Part shown: positions 63,908 through 64,000 of the stretch, one piece after another
How positions within the stretch are numbered: position 1 is the first letter of the stretch
How the letters are laid out: each line of letters starts with the position of its first letter
NCBI RefSeq assembly: GCF_020181615.1
Contig: NZ_CP084029.1
Location: 4,269,788 to 4,333,787 of the forward strand
Length of the DNA: 64,000 nt
Origin: [Mycobacterium] crassicus
GTDB taxonomy: Bacteria; Actinomycetota; Actinomycetes; Mycobacteriales; Mycobacteriaceae
Direction: 5' to 3'
Translations under genes and position numbers: made by a program
Notes under the pieces: generated by a model
Database searches by the model: none
What the model was told of the DNA's origin: nothing
Seen by the model: the letters and a program-made list of their open reading frames with translations, nothing else

Positions 63908-64000
63908 CGGGGAGGAGCCGATGAACTTTGCAGCGTTGCCACCAGAGGTCAACTCTGCGCTGATGTACGCCGGACCAGGATCGGGCCCCATCCGAGCCGC
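63908..64000 (+). repeat. 93-base direct repeat, copy 2 (PPE start)
   Basis: Exact copy of 62304-62396, reaching the right edge of the window. Confidence 0.95.
63921..64000 (+). CDS. PPE-family protein (partial, 5' end only)
   Basis: The first 26 codons of a PPE gene, identical at DNA level to the gene starting at 62317, with the same ribosome site. It runs off the window, so subclass and length are unknown. The identity points to a recent duplication or gene conversion. Confidence 0.85.
   Translation, partial: MNFAALPPEVNSALMYAGPGSGPIRA

Overview
This is a chromosomal window from a mycobacterium. The evidence is high GC, many GTG starts, short 4-base start/stop overlaps, mycobacterial signature genes (lsr2, carD, mhuD, kstR, the Lpq lipoproteins, PE/PPE and PGRS proteins) and gene order. 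From the remembered M. tuberculosis map, the order follows fadE34-kstR (Rv3573c-Rv3574) through to Rv3635, with local losses and gains. PE/PPE-SVP and PGRS-like genes suggest a lineage carrying ESX-5. No species call is made.

Layout. Positions 1-5.5 kb hold the end of a glycine-rich PGRS gene, the steroid pair fadE34/kstR with its operator, an MBL-fold protein and an ArsB-type permease. 5.5-11.4 kb is a leftward block: GDPD, rlmB, cysS, then (after an unrelated rightward secreted protein) ispF, ispD and carD. 11.7-18.5 kb carries lpqE, radA, a membrane protein, carbonic anhydrase, mutY, an alpha/beta hydrolase, mhuD and lpqF; disA, which follows radA in M. tuberculosis, is not here. 18.6-31.1 kb is leftward: clpC1, lsr2, lysS and a tightly coupled vitamin cluster reading folE-folP-folB-folK-DUF3180 and then DUF2520-panC-panD-coaX. 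ftsH lies next, directly facing ephA, without the espACD block found between them in M. tuberculosis.

33.6-45.7 kb holds an ephA/flavin monooxygenase/dehydrogenase operon, lpqG behind a large palindrome, an SOS-box-controlled DUF222-HNH gene, a leftward hpt-tilS-metalloprotease-dacB operon, ppa, and a TetR/F420-type pair. 45.7-49.4 kb holds a TerC-family protein and the envelope-sugar operon (flippase-like, ppgS, DUF2304). 49.4-54.1 kb is a giant P-type ATPase gene. Its leader matches a yybP-ykoY manganese riboswitch whose 3' strand can alternatively pair with the Shine-Dalgarno sequence. This is the most striking regulatory element in the window and assigns a probable Mn2+ role to the pump. 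55-62 kb holds galE1, a polytopic membrane protein and a Pls/PosA-type single-module NRPS coupled to an M1 metallopeptidase. The window ends in a PPE-PE-PPE array whose two PPE copies begin with an identical 93-base segment.

Several genes (secreted protein at 8.9 kb, radA, mhuD, lpqG, DUF222-HNH, ppa, flippase, NRPS) have a TANNNT hexamer ending 6-8 bases before the start codon and no clear Shine-Dalgarno, as expected for leaderless mycobacterial mRNAs. No rRNA, tRNA, CRISPR array, insertion sequence or prophage was seen. There is no gene-free stretch longer than about 300 bases.
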